Part shown: one piece after another, positions 7,824 through 14,739 of the stretch
How the letters are laid out: the number at the start of each line of letters is the position of its first letter
How positions within the stretch are numbered: the first letter of the stretch is position 1
From: Oscillospiraceae bacterium
GTDB lineage: Bacteria; Bacillota; Clostridia; Oscillospirales; Ruminococcaceae
Reading direction: 5' to 3'
Assembly (NCBI GenBank): GCA_020024285.1
Contig: JAHHTZ010000006.1
Location: forward strand, 1 to 64,000
DNA length: 64,000 nucleotides
Notes under the pieces: generated by a model
Seen by the model: only the letters and a program-made list of their open reading frames with translations
Told to the model about the DNA's origin: nothing
Databases searched by the model: none
Position numbers and translations under genes: made by a program

Positions 7824-8492
7824 TCAGTCTTCAAAATACTCTTTGACACAGTCCCAGATCTCGTCTGCGATCTCCTCCACGGAGCGCACCTGCATCCCGC
7901 GGCTGCACGGGATGACGCTCCAGCCGAATTTTTTTGCAGCGTAAAGCGCTGCCTCACGGCAGTGGAGCAGATACGCAAGGTTTGACTCGTGGATATCCTT
8001 TTTCCCTTCGTCGCCCCCGTACCGCTTAGAAAGCAGCTGGCGGGAAACCTCCGGCTCCATGTCGAGGTAGAGGACCTTCGTTGGCCGCGGAAGTCCCACC
8101 TTCTCATATTCAAGATCCTCAAGCCAGCTTAAAAAGCTGTCCCAGTTTTCGCGCGGTTCCTTGGTGGTCTGGTGTGCCATATTGGACGTGGTGTAGCGGT
8201 CGGCTATGATGGTGCAGCCGCTCTCCCAATCTTTTTTGTAATGCTTTTGAAAGGTCGCATAGCGGTCGACTGTGTAGAAGATGGAGGCGGCATAAGCGTT
8301 CACCTCGTCTGCCTGTCCAAGGTCGCCGCGCAGATACATCTTCACAAGCGCCGAGCTGTCGTCCTCATAATTTGGGAAGGACACCTTCACAGCGGGACAG
8401 TGCCGCTCTCTCAGGCGCTCCATCAATTTTTCTGCCTGTGTTGCTTTTCCGCTGCCGTCGAGCCCTTCGATCACCAGCATCACCTGCTTCAT
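7824..8492 (-). CDS. tmk: Thymidylate kinase (clostridial divergent type)
   Basis: 222 aa. Phosphorylates dTMP to dTDP, the step after ThyX, whose gene lies 18 nt upstream. The P-loop is GLDGSGKAT at residues 10-18, with Ala17 where Walker A normally has Ser/Thr, followed by Thr18. The SFPNYEDDSSALVKMYL region and the DRYTTSNMAHQ motif fit nucleoside monophosphate binding in this branch. The lid region PTKVLYLDMEPEVSRQLLSKR is present. A related deoxynucleoside-type kinase is possible but the ThyX context favours dTMP. Confidence 0.85.
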   Translation of the reverse strand: MKQVMLVIEGLDGSGKATQAEKLMERLRERHCPAVKVSFPNYEDDSSALVKMYLRGDLGQADEVNAYAASIFYTVDRYATFQKHYKKDWESGCTIIADRYTTSNMAHQTTKEPRENWDSFLSWLEDLEYEKVGLPRPTKVLYLDMEPEVSRQLLSKRYGGDEGKKDIHESNLAYLLHCREAALYAAKKFGWSVIPCSRGMQVRSVEEIADEIWDCVKEYFED

Positions 8493-8510
8493 GCTTTCAT
8501 CCCCTCTTTG

Positions 8511-9272
8511 TTACAGACCGCGAAAATATTCGCGCACCTGCGCTGTCTTGCCGCAGCACATTTTTCCCTCCGGACATGGTCCGCTCACACAGCCCGGTCC
8601 GGCATTGCGAAACAGGGTTGGAGAAACCTCCTTGACCAAACGCAGCATCTGCGTTGCCACATCGCGGATCTCCCACTGTGCGCGCTCGCAGCAGCGCAGG
8701 TGGAAAAAGTTCATCAGGCTCCTTGCGTTCATGGTGACGATCATCTTTGTTTCGCAGGCATTTGGGAGTACGAAGCGTGCATCCTCGATTGCCTTTTTTT
8801 CTGCGGCAGAATGTGCCGCCTTTTCGCTCATGCCCTCTGCCAGGAATTTGGCATAGTGCTTTTCCTCGAGAAGGTCCGCGAGCTTGTGGTAGGAGTCCAC
8901 CGCCTGCTGCATCGCCTGCTCATATAGGCGTGCAGCCTCCTCGTCCTGTGCGATCTGCGGCGGAGTGACATACTGCATATTCTGCTCCTTCACATAGCGC
9001 TGGCTCTGCACGCTGAACGACGCGATGCGGTGGCGCGTGATCTGTGCGAGCAGCGAACGGGATACCCCCTCGATGCCGAAGGTGAAGGTGACATGCTCGA
9101 TCGGGCTTTGATGTCCAAGATCGGTCAGTCGCTGCAAAAACGCTTCGGTTTTTTCGGGAGTGAGGTTATCAAGCAGGGTCGGGATATCGGATGCGCTGTA
9201 GCATAATTTTGCCGCAGCAGCGATATATTGCTCCGGGTTTGGGGTATGGGTCAACAGCAAAACCTGTGCCAT
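8511..9272 (-). CDS. thyX: Flavin-dependent thymidylate synthase ThyX
   Basis: 253 aa. Makes dTMP from dUMP with methylene-THF and reduced FAD. The ThyX signature RHR-x2-S-x4-S-x-RY is intact as RHRIASFSVQSQRY, residues 80-93, and SPIEHVTFTFGI precedes it. Start ATG has AAGGAGAG. It is first in a thyX-tmk operon with a promoter at 9331-9359, and dUTPase (dut) at 20882 supplies its substrate. No thyA is in the window. The C-terminal Cys-rich end (GPGCVSGPCPEGKMCCG) is common in clostridial versions. Confidence 0.97.
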   Translation of the reverse strand: MAQVLLLTHTPNPEQYIAAAAKLCYSASDIPTLLDNLTPEKTEAFLQRLTDLGHQSPIEHVTFTFGIEGVSRSLLAQITRHRIASFSVQSQRYVKEQNMQYVTPPQIAQDEEAARLYEQAMQQAVDSYHKLADLLEEKHYAKFLAEGMSEKAAHSAAEKKAIEDARFVLPNACETKMIVTMNARSLMNFFHLRCCERAQWEIRDVATQMLRLVKEVSPTLFRNAGPGCVSGPCPEGKMCCGKTAQVREYFRGL

Positions 9273-9330
9273 CTGTGATCTCTCCTTTTTGTGATCCTTT
9301 ACTCACTTATCTCATTTTATAGTCTAACTT

Positions 9331-9359
9331 AGTATACCATAGAATTTGTCGGGAATGAA
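9331..9359 (-). promoter_or_regulatory. Promoter of thyX-tmk
   Basis: Minus strand TTCATT (-35, 9359-9354), a 17-nt spacer ending in TGG, and TATACT (-10, 9336-9331). Start near 9324 gives a leader of about 50 nt. Confidence 0.6.
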
Positions 9360-9429
9360 GTCTTTTTTCAGAAAATCGCTGGTTTTTTGCCCTTATGTTT
9401 CATCATTGCGCCAAAATTCGCGGCAGATC

Positions 9430-9468
9430 AAAACCCCCTCTGCCTGCATATGGGCAAAGGGGGTTTTT
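9430..9468 (-). terminator. Terminator after the yabP-yabQ-divIC-S1 operon
   Basis: Inverted repeat AAAACCCCCTTTGCC / GGCAGAGGGGGTTTT just downstream of the S1-domain gene on the minus strand. The T tail is short (TTTT) but the stem is long and GC rich. Confidence 0.75.
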
Positions 9469-9478
9469 GTTACAAATC

Positions 9479-10042
9479 CTATTGTTTGTTGGAGCGACGG
9501 TTCGCGGAGCCGCGCTTTACATCGCCCATCACTTTTTTCAGATCGGACATTTTATCGTCGCTGGTCTGTTTGAATTTACTCATCATATCCTCGAAGGAAA
9601 GGTTGTTGTCCTGTTTGCGTGGGTTCCACTCATAGCTGCTGATGCTTTGAGGGTCGCATGGTTTGCTGTCAAAGCGCGGTCTGCGCTGGAACGGTCTGCC
9701 CGAGCCCTGACGCGGACCACGGTCGCCGCCCTTCTGGTCGCGGTTTCCAAAGCGCTCTGCGCCCTTGCGGTCGCCGCCCGGACGTCCCTCGCCCTGCGGT
9801 CTTTGCGGTTTTGGGAGTGCCTTTTTGATGGAAAGGCTGATTTTGCCTTCCTCGGTCACGTTGATGACCTTTACCTTAACCTCGTCGCCCTCTTTCAAAA
9901 ACTGATTGATATCCTCCACATAGGTATTGGACACCTCGGAAATATGTACCATTCCCGTCTTACCATCCGACAATTCTACAAACGCTCCAAATTTTGTGAT
10001 GCCGGTCACTTTGCCTTCCAGGATCTCTCCGATTTCAGCCAT
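9479..10042 (-). CDS. yabR: S1 RNA-binding domain protein (YabR-like)
   Basis: 187 aa from ATG 10042 (MAEIGEILEGKVTGITKFGA); an in-frame extension to 10081 is less likely. Residues 1-72 are one S1 OB-fold (FVELSDGKTGMVHISEVS, KVKVINVTEEGKISLSIKK) as in B. subtilis YabR/general stress protein 13. From about residue 75 the protein is Arg/Gly rich and disordered (GEGRPGGDRKGAERFGNRDQ), then ends in a short helical segment with FEDMMSKFKQTSDDKM. It probably binds RNA or ribosomes. It is the last gene of yabP-yabQ-divIC-yabR, the same order as in Bacillus. Confidence 0.88.
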   Translation of the reverse strand: MAEIGEILEGKVTGITKFGAFVELSDGKTGMVHISEVSNTYVEDINQFLKEGDEVKVKVINVTEEGKISLSIKKALPKPQRPQGEGRPGGDRKGAERFGNRDQKGGDRGPRQGSGRPFQRRPRFDSKPCDPQSISSYEWNPRKQDNNLSFEDMMSKFKQTSDDKMSDLKKVMGDVKRGSANRRSNKQ

Positions 10043-10092
10043 ACGATCAATAAATCCTCCTTGAATTTTCTTTGGGAACACATCCCCGGAAA

Positions 10093-10380
10093 TCAGCTGC
10101 CGGAACTATCGATATAAACATGTTCGTCCACATACCCATAGCCATATTGTTCAAACGCAACACGCCCCAGGTTGTCATCCTCATTTCCGACCTCCAGCTG
10201 CCGTTCCATATCTTTATTTATATCCTGCTGCTGTTGGATCAGCGTTTCCAGCGATTGAAGCTGCGCTTCCTTATCCGTGATGTTTTTTTGTATGGAAACA
10301 ACCTTTACGGCGCAGAATAATACAAAGCACACAATAACAAAGCTCATAAAGCTGTCCTTATTTTTCTTTTTTCCTGCCAT
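10093..10380 (-). CDS. divIC: Septum formation initiator DivIC/FtsB-like
   Basis: 95 aa from ATG 10380 (MAGKKKNKDSF), with GGTGAG upstream. A basic cytoplasmic N-terminus is followed by one membrane segment (FVIVCFVLFCAVKVV, about 13-28), a Gln-rich coiled coil (LQSLETLIQQQQDINKDMERQ) and the conserved LGRVAFEQYGYGYVDEHVY region near the C-terminus. DivIC pairs with FtsL and FtsQ/DivIB in the division complex. Place between yabQ and the S1 gene is conserved in spore formers. Confidence 0.9.
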   Translation of the reverse strand: MAGKKKNKDSFMSFVIVCFVLFCAVKVVSIQKNITDKEAQLQSLETLIQQQQDINKDMERQLEVGNEDDNLGRVAFEQYGYGYVDEHVYIDSSGS

Positions 10381-10404
10381 CCACTCACCCCAATAAACCA
10401 AGCA

Positions 10405-10899
10405 CTAATCTGAGGACGCTTTTTTAGTCTTTCTTAGATTATACAATAGGATGGCATGTCGTTTCAAGGAGAATTTGCGATTCCTGCAAAGTTTTTTCCG
10501 TATTTTTTCCAAAAAACGGAGAATCGAGCGAAAAATACTAAAAATTTTTCCAAGGAGCCGTGCAATCGGTCTTAGGAGCCAGCGGCTCAAAAAGCGCAGC
10601 ACCCCGTCTGCCGCTTTGATGACGATTTGACCCATCGTGAAAAAATAGAGCACCCAGCCGAGGATCTCCCCCACAAGGATAAAGGAGCGCACCTCCCCCT
10701 GATTGACAAAGAGCATGAAGCGCAATGAACACCACGCAGCCAAAACAAAGTAGAGAAGATCCTCTGCGCTCACCAGCCATCGGGGGCTGGGAAGGGCGAG
10801 GCGCAGGATGCGGAAAAAATCAAACAAAACCCCCAGTGCCGCCCCAAGCAGCAAGGACAGCAGGAAGCACTGGGTTTGATGTGCTACCGAGATCCCCAC
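10405..10899 (-). CDS. yabQ: Spore cortex biosynthesis protein YabQ
   Basis: 164 aa, starting with GTG at 10899, 5 nt after yabP ends. The N-terminal half holds about four membrane segments (QCFLLSLLLGAALGVLFDFF, LYFVLAAWCSLRFMLF, SFILVGEILGWVLYFF). A long basic C-terminal tail (LEKIRKKLCRNRKFSLKRH) is typical of the family. YabQ is needed for cortex formation around the forespore in B. subtilis. Presence with yabP shows that the organism has sporulation genes, even if spores are not proven. Confidence 0.92.
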   Translation of the reverse strand: MGISVAHQTQCFLLSLLLGAALGVLFDFFRILRLALPSPRWLVSAEDLLYFVLAAWCSLRFMLFVNQGEVRSFILVGEILGWVLYFFTMGQIVIKAADGVLRFLSRWLLRPIARLLGKIFSIFRSILRFLEKIRKKLCRNRKFSLKRHAILLYNLRKTKKASSD

Positions 10900-10904
10900 G
10901 GCGG

Positions 10905-11186
10905 CTACCGGAACAGCTTAGACAAAAAGCCACCCCGAACCGGCTCCTTGTCGGAATAGGACAGCGCGTCGATCTCCCCCTCCACGAGAAGCTCCCCGTC
11001 TGCCACGTCGATCTTGTTGAGATGCAGCCCCTCTCCGCGGATGCTCAACTCCCCAAGATCGGTACAGACAACGACCTCCTCCTCGTCAAAGCGTTCGATG
11101 TCGGTCACACCGGTGACAGTCAGGGAGCGGCGCTCCTCCATGATGAGGTTGTGTGGTGATTGTGTAAATTTTTTGTCTTCTGTCAT
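10905..11186 (-). CDS. yabP: Sporulation protein YabP
   Basis: 93 aa from ATG 11186 (MTEDKKFTQSPHNLIMEERR), chosen because GGGAGG lies 8 nt upstream; open frame continues to 11258 without support. The fold is the small beta-rich YabP/YqfC type: SLTVTGVTDIERFDEEEVVV, then TDLGELSIRGEGLHLNKID and GELLVEGEIDALSY. It works in spore assembly; the molecular job is unknown. First gene of the yabP-yabQ-divIC-S1 operon, divergent from the MBL hydrolase gene. Confidence 0.92.
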   Translation of the reverse strand: MTEDKKFTQSPHNLIMEERRSLTVTGVTDIERFDEEEVVVCTDLGELSIRGEGLHLNKIDVADGELLVEGEIDALSYSDKEPVRGGFLSKLFR

Positions 11187-11299
11187 TCTTTCGTTCCTCC
11201 CATTCTTTTTCGATGGTTTTGATTCCATCCTATGCGTTTCTTTTTGGGAGTATGTCAAAATCGGAACAGACTGCCATTTTTTTCGGATTCACAAAGAGA

Positions 11300-11328
11300 T
11301 TGAACAAGGCACCTTCTTGTGCTATAAC
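11300..11328 (+). promoter_or_regulatory. Promoter of the MBL-fold hydrolase gene
   Basis: TTGAAC (11300-11305), 17-nt spacer, TATAAC (11323-11328) on the plus strand, followed by a palindrome over the expected start site. Confidence 0.8.
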
Positions 11329-11350
11329 ATAGTTAATGGATGCTAACTAT
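11329..11350. promoter_or_regulatory. Palindrome at the start site, candidate operator
   Basis: ATAGTTA (11329-11335) and TAACTAT (11344-11350) form a perfect 7-bp inverted repeat with an 8-nt centre, directly after the -10 box of the hydrolase promoter. A second inverted repeat (GGGAGC-A-GCTCCC with TCAAA/TTTTGA flanks, 11350-11377) follows. The position suits a repressor site; the regulator is unknown. Confidence 0.5.
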
Positions 11351-11423
11351 CAAATGAGGGAGCAGCTCCCATTTTGATGGAGCATCGAATTGTTGTGCAA
11401 AACAACGAAGGGAAGTGTACCTC

Positions 11424-12293
11424 ATGTCAAAATCAGAATCGGATTTTCAGGAAAAAGTGATGTCCCGCTTCTTTCGCGGGAAGGGCATCTTTAAGCCCCT
11501 CAACACAGGTCACATCGATGAGCGTGTGAGCTGTGTGCGCGAATATGCAGCAAACATCTATTTTTATACAAAGGGAGAAACGACCATCATGGTCGATGCC
11601 GGCTATAATTACGACCGCCTGGAGGAAAAGATGCGCTGGCTTGACATCAGCCCCTGCGATATCCGCCACATCCTCATCACCCATCAGGACACCGACCATG
11701 TGGGTGCGGTGGAGGAGGACAGTGCACAGCTGTTTCAAAACGCACAGCTCTATCTCGGCAGCATCGAAAACCGCTACCTCACCGGCGAAGCGCGCCGCAA
11801 GGTCTTTGGCGGAATGAGCACCCTCCCCCGCGTCCTCATCAACAACCCCATAAAGCTTTTGGAGGACGGCGAGGTGTTCTTCATCGACGACATCAAGATC
11901 GAGTGCTTCCTTGTTCCGGGGCATACTTGGGGGCATCTTGTTTACCTGCTCGACGATGCCTACCTGTTCATGGGCGATACGCTCTGGCTGGGGGCAGACG
12001 GCGGTCAGAGCTTTCTCAATGTACTGGCGGAGGATAACCGGCTTTCGAGAAGGTCGCTCGCGGAGCTTTTCGAAAAGCTCAAGCGGCGTGCGATTCGCCC
12101 CATCCTCATCACAGGGCACACCGGATGGACGGACGATTTGGAATTTGCCTTCGCCCATATCGACCGAAGCTGCAACGCATGGGTAAAGCAAAAACCGCAC
12201 GACCCCAACGCCCCGTATGATTCCTATGACGAATCGGATGACATCGAGGAAAACGCAAGGCATCGGCGGCTTTTGAAGGCGACACAGCTATAA
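11424..12293 (+). CDS. MBL-fold metallo-hydrolase
   Basis: 289 aa from ATG 11424 (MSKSESDFQEKV), with AGGGAAG 8 nt upstream. Metallo-beta-lactamase fold: MVDAGYNYDRLEEK strand, metal motif at 87-92 reading HQDTDH rather than HxHxDH, FLVPGHTWGHLVYLL with a further His pair, FMGDTLWLG with the bridging Asp, and ITGHTGW at the end. The substitution of Asp for the middle His occurs in some family branches; whether two metals are bound is uncertain. Substrate unknown. One of few plus-strand genes here, monocistronic, with its own promoter and a shared bidirectional terminator at 12301-12334. Confidence 0.88.
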   Translation: MSKSESDFQEKVMSRFFRGKGIFKPLNTGHIDERVSCVREYAANIYFYTKGETTIMVDAGYNYDRLEEKMRWLDISPCDIRHILITHQDTDHVGAVEEDSAQLFQNAQLYLGSIENRYLTGEARRKVFGGMSTLPRVLINNPIKLLEDGEVFFIDDIKIECFLVPGHTWGHLVYLLDDAYLFMGDTLWLGADGGQSFLNVLAEDNRLSRRSLAELFEKLKRRAIRPILITGHTGWTDDLEFAFAHIDRSCNAWVKQKPHDPNAPYDSYDESDDIEENARHRRLLKATQL

Positions 12294-12300
12294 AGCAGAA

Positions 12301-12334
12301 ACAGGGAGGAGCGTTTTCACGCTCCTCCCCGTTT
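12301..12334. terminator. Bidirectional terminator between convergent genes
   Basis: GGGAGGAGCG (12304-12313) pairs with CGCTCCTCCC (12320-12329); flanking AAACA/CGTTT extend the stem. T-rich on the plus strand (GTTTGGGATTATTTT). Confidence 0.75.
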
Positions 12335-12338
12335 GGGA

Positions 12339-12665
12339 TTATTTTCTATATTTTCGTTCGATCTTTAGGACATAGACTATCATGCACGCAAGCGTTGCAA
12401 AAACCGTCCCTAAAATGGTGAGGAGCGGGAGTGCCGAGCCTTTTTCCCCCAGCAGGAAGCCTCCCAGAAGGAAGAGGATCGCCCCATAGGCACACCAGAG
12501 CTTTCCGAGTGCGTGGTTATAGCGTTTTGCATCCTTTACGGGGAACTGCTCTGCATTTGCCCAAAATCCGAAGGGCTTTGGGTCCTCTTTTTTGCTGCAC
12601 AAAAGATACAGCCCCAGCAGCACAAATCCCAGTGCAAATGCGCTCCAAACAAGAAATGCAATCAT
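12339..12665 (-). CDS. Small membrane protein (DUF3784-like)
   Basis: 108 aa with three predicted membrane segments: residues 3-22 (AFLVWSAFALGFVLLGLYLL), about 57-74 (WCAYGAILFLLGGFLLG) and 80-100 (LLTILGTVFATLACMIVYVL). The middle loop contains FGFWANAEQFPVKDAKRYNHALGKLW, which matches the style of DUF3784 proteins of Clostridia. No catalytic motif is visible and the function is unknown. It converges on the MBL gene and lies 44 nt downstream of a DegV gene, so it may be co-transcribed with that gene. Confidence 0.7.
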   Translation of the reverse strand: MIAFLVWSAFALGFVLLGLYLLCSKKEDPKPFGFWANAEQFPVKDAKRYNHALGKLWCAYGAILFLLGGFLLGEKGSALPLLTILGTVFATLACMIVYVLKIERKYRK

Positions 12666-12709
12666 TCTGATTTCCCCTTGCGTCCTCCCGAAGTCTACAT
12701 CTTTCGTCG

Positions 12710-13582
12710 TTAGCGGTGCTCACCCAAAAAGCCCAGCACCACTGCACCGGGTCCCGAATGCGAGCCGATGCCGGGACCGATGAAATTCATAATAAAGCGT
12801 TTGATGCCAAATTTTTCTTCAATCAGCTGTGCAACATACTTTGCATCCTCAATACAGTCGCCGTGTGTGATAAAAACGGTGTCGTTCTGGCTCAGGAAGG
12901 AGCCGACACAGCGCTCCATGCTGTTGACGATCTCGCACAGTGCCTGCTTTCTGCCGCGCACCTTGCCGCACACCACCAGTTCTCCCTTGTCATTGAGGTG
13001 GAAGATGGGCTTCATGCCCATTGCAGTCCCCAAAAAGGAAGTGAGCTTTGATACACGTCCGCCGCGCTGGAGGTGTCCGAGGTCATCTACAATGCCGTAC
13101 AGACAAAAATGCTTGATATTGTCGCGCACCCACTGGCGGACCTCCTCGATTGCTTTGCCCGCCGCTCTCAGACACTGTGCCTTATGGACGATCAGTGCCT
13201 CGCTCGCCGTACCGGACAGCGAATCGATCACATAGATCTTGCGCTCCGGGAACTCTTCCTGAAGCTCCTGCGCTGCCAGACGCACGCTGTTGTAGCTTCC
13301 GCTTGCGGCAGAGGTCATGGCGATATGTAAAATATCCTTGCCCTGCTCCAGCCACGGCTTGAAGCGGCTGTATGCCTGCTCCGGGTTCACCTGCATCGTT
13401 TTGGGAACAAAGCAGTCGCGCATCTTCTGATAGAATTCCTGCGGGGTCTGCTTGCCCGGATAACCGGGGCCGTAGGTTTCGTTGTCGATGGTGTAATAAA
13501 GGGAGAGCGTTTCGATGTTATGCTCCTGCATATACTCCTGCGGCAAATCCGCCGCATCGGTTGAAATAATAAAATCCTGCAT
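12710..13582 (-). CDS. DegV family fatty-acid-binding protein (copy 2)
   Basis: 290 aa from ATG 13582 (MQDFIISTDAADLPQEYMQ); the upstream open frame crosses the promoter and is rejected. DegV proteins bind a fatty acid and, in FakB form, present it to the kinase FakA. Seen: N-terminal IISTDAADLP, substrate loop KTMQVNPEQAYSRF, ASGSYNSVRLAAQEL, DSLSGTASEALIVHKA, GRVSKLTSFLGTAMGMKPIF and the C-terminal FIGPGIGSHSGPGAVVLGFLG. It is a clear paralogue of the gene at 13741-14616 with the same motifs, probably a tandem duplication with separate promoters. Confidence 0.92.
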   Translation of the reverse strand: MQDFIISTDAADLPQEYMQEHNIETLSLYYTIDNETYGPGYPGKQTPQEFYQKMRDCFVPKTMQVNPEQAYSRFKPWLEQGKDILHIAMTSAASGSYNSVRLAAQELQEEFPERKIYVIDSLSGTASEALIVHKAQCLRAAGKAIEEVRQWVRDNIKHFCLYGIVDDLGHLQRGGRVSKLTSFLGTAMGMKPIFHLNDKGELVVCGKVRGRKQALCEIVNSMERCVGSFLSQNDTVFITHGDCIEDAKYVAQLIEEKFGIKRFIMNFIGPGIGSHSGPGAVVLGFLGEHR

Positions 13583-13641
13583 CCTTGATACCTCACTCAG
13601 AGAATTTTCTATCGAAATTTCTTCTTTTTCTTGATGGATTG

Positions 13642-13670
13642 ATCCTGTCCGGGGTGTTTCCCCACAGGAT
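13642..13670 (-). promoter_or_regulatory. 5' leader hairpin of DegV copy 2
   Basis: ATCCTGT / ACAGGAT arms enclose a GGGG-AAACA-CCCC inner stem, right at the predicted 5' end of the transcript and without a T run. It may stabilise the mRNA or attenuate read-through from DegV copy 1. Confidence 0.5.
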
Positions 13671-13679
13671 ATACGATGT

Positions 13680-13708
13680 AGTATACCGTAATCCGTCCTG
13701 TTTTTCAA
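13680..13708 (-). promoter_or_regulatory. Sigma-A promoter of DegV copy 2
   Basis: TTGAAA (13708-13703), 17-nt spacer, TATACT (13685-13680) on the minus strand; start near 13673. Confidence 0.85.
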
Positions 13709-13740
13709 TATATAAAATGTAACAATTATTACTTTTTTAT

Positions 13741-14616
13741 TTATCTTTTCTCGCCCATGAAAAAGACAGCCAGTGTTCCGCAGCCTGCATGGGATGCGAT
13801 GACAGGTCCAATAAAGTTGATGAGGGTCACCTTGCACAGGAGCTTCTGCTCCAGCAGCTCCTTGAGAAAATGCGCTTCCTCAAGGCAATCTCCGTGGCTG
13901 ATGAAGATTTCTTCCTCAGCTGTGTTGTATTTGCCGATGCGCTGCTGCACGCAGTCGACAAGCGCTGTAATGGACTGTTTTCTTCCGCGCACCTTCGCAA
14001 TCGGGATGAGCTTTCCCTCCTCATTGATGTGAAGGACCGGCTTAATACCGATCATGGTGCCGACTACGGCACTCGTCTTGGAAACGCGTCCGCCGCGGTA
14101 AAGATGGTTGAGATCATCCACAGTGAAGCACTGGCAGATGTTCTGGCGGTGAGCTTCTACCCACTGTGCCACCTCCTCCATCGTTTTTCCCTCATCGCGC
14201 AGGTTGAGCGCCTTGTGTACGAGCAGCCCCTGTCCCAGCGATGCACTCAGTGTATCCACCACAAGGATCTTGCGCTCGGGGAATTCCTCCAGCAGCTCCT
14301 GCGCTGCGATGCACTCGCTGTGATAGCTTCCGCTGAGTCCCGAGGAAAATGCCAGATACAGCACATCCAGTCCCTCCTGCAAATAAGGGCGCACCGTGTC
14401 CTTCATCTGCTCGGGATTCACCTGCATGGTGGTGGGCAGAGCGCCCTTGCGCATCTCGTCATAGATGGTCTTTTCGCCCAGCTCCTCCTGCCAGTTTTCC
14501 CGGTATTCTTTCTCGTTGAGTAAAATTGTGAGGGCAGTTTGGGGGAGATTTCTTTTTTGAGTATATTCCAATGGCAAGTCTGTGGTATTGTCTGAAATAA
14601 TGATATAGCGATTCAT
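13741..14616 (-). CDS. DegV family fatty-acid-binding protein (copy 1)
   Basis: 291 aa, ATG 14616 with AGAGGAGA upstream. Same family as the next gene: IIISDNTTDLPLEYTQ at the start, TTMQVNPEQMKDTV in the ligand loop, SSGLSGSYHSECIAAQELLEE, VVDTLSASLGQGLLVHKALN, GRVSKTSAVVGTMIGIKPVLH and a C-terminal FIGPVIASHAGCGTLAVFF. The two copies differ mainly in the middle and in the ligand-side residues, so they may accept different fatty acids. Function as FakB is inferred; no FakA kinase is in the window. Confidence 0.92.
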   Translation of the reverse strand: MNRYIIISDNTTDLPLEYTQKRNLPQTALTILLNEKEYRENWQEELGEKTIYDEMRKGALPTTMQVNPEQMKDTVRPYLQEGLDVLYLAFSSGLSGSYHSECIAAQELLEEFPERKILVVDTLSASLGQGLLVHKALNLRDEGKTMEEVAQWVEAHRQNICQCFTVDDLNHLYRGGRVSKTSAVVGTMIGIKPVLHINEEGKLIPIAKVRGRKQSITALVDCVQQRIGKYNTAEEEIFISHGDCLEEAHFLKELLEQKLLCKVTLINFIGPVIASHAGCGTLAVFFMGEKR

Positions 14617-14696
14617 GGCACTTCTCCTCTTACATCTTGATTTTTTCTATGGTCGGACAGAGGAATTCTCCCCTGCCCCACAATCATTTCACCTTC

Positions 14697-14725
14697 ATTA
14701 TACCAAGATGTCCGCGTATTTCCAA
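14697..14725 (-). promoter_or_regulatory. Sigma-A promoter of DegV copy 1
   Basis: TTGGAA (14725-14720), 17-nt spacer, consensus TATAAT (14702-14697). The -35 lies inside a palindrome (14720-14739). Confidence 0.85.
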
Positions 14726-14739
14726 TCGATATTTTGGAA
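14720..14739. promoter_or_regulatory. Palindrome over the -35 box, candidate operator
   Basis: TTCCAA-TCGATATT-TTGGAA, a perfect 6-bp inverted repeat that covers the -35 hexamer of DegV copy 1 and abuts the stop codon of the upstream PBP gene at 14740. Suits a dimeric repressor; not tested. Confidence 0.4.

Noticed and set aside
12710..13837. 85-codon extension of DegV copy 2
   Set aside because: It runs through a consensus promoter and leader hairpin; the family start is MQDFIISTD at 13582.
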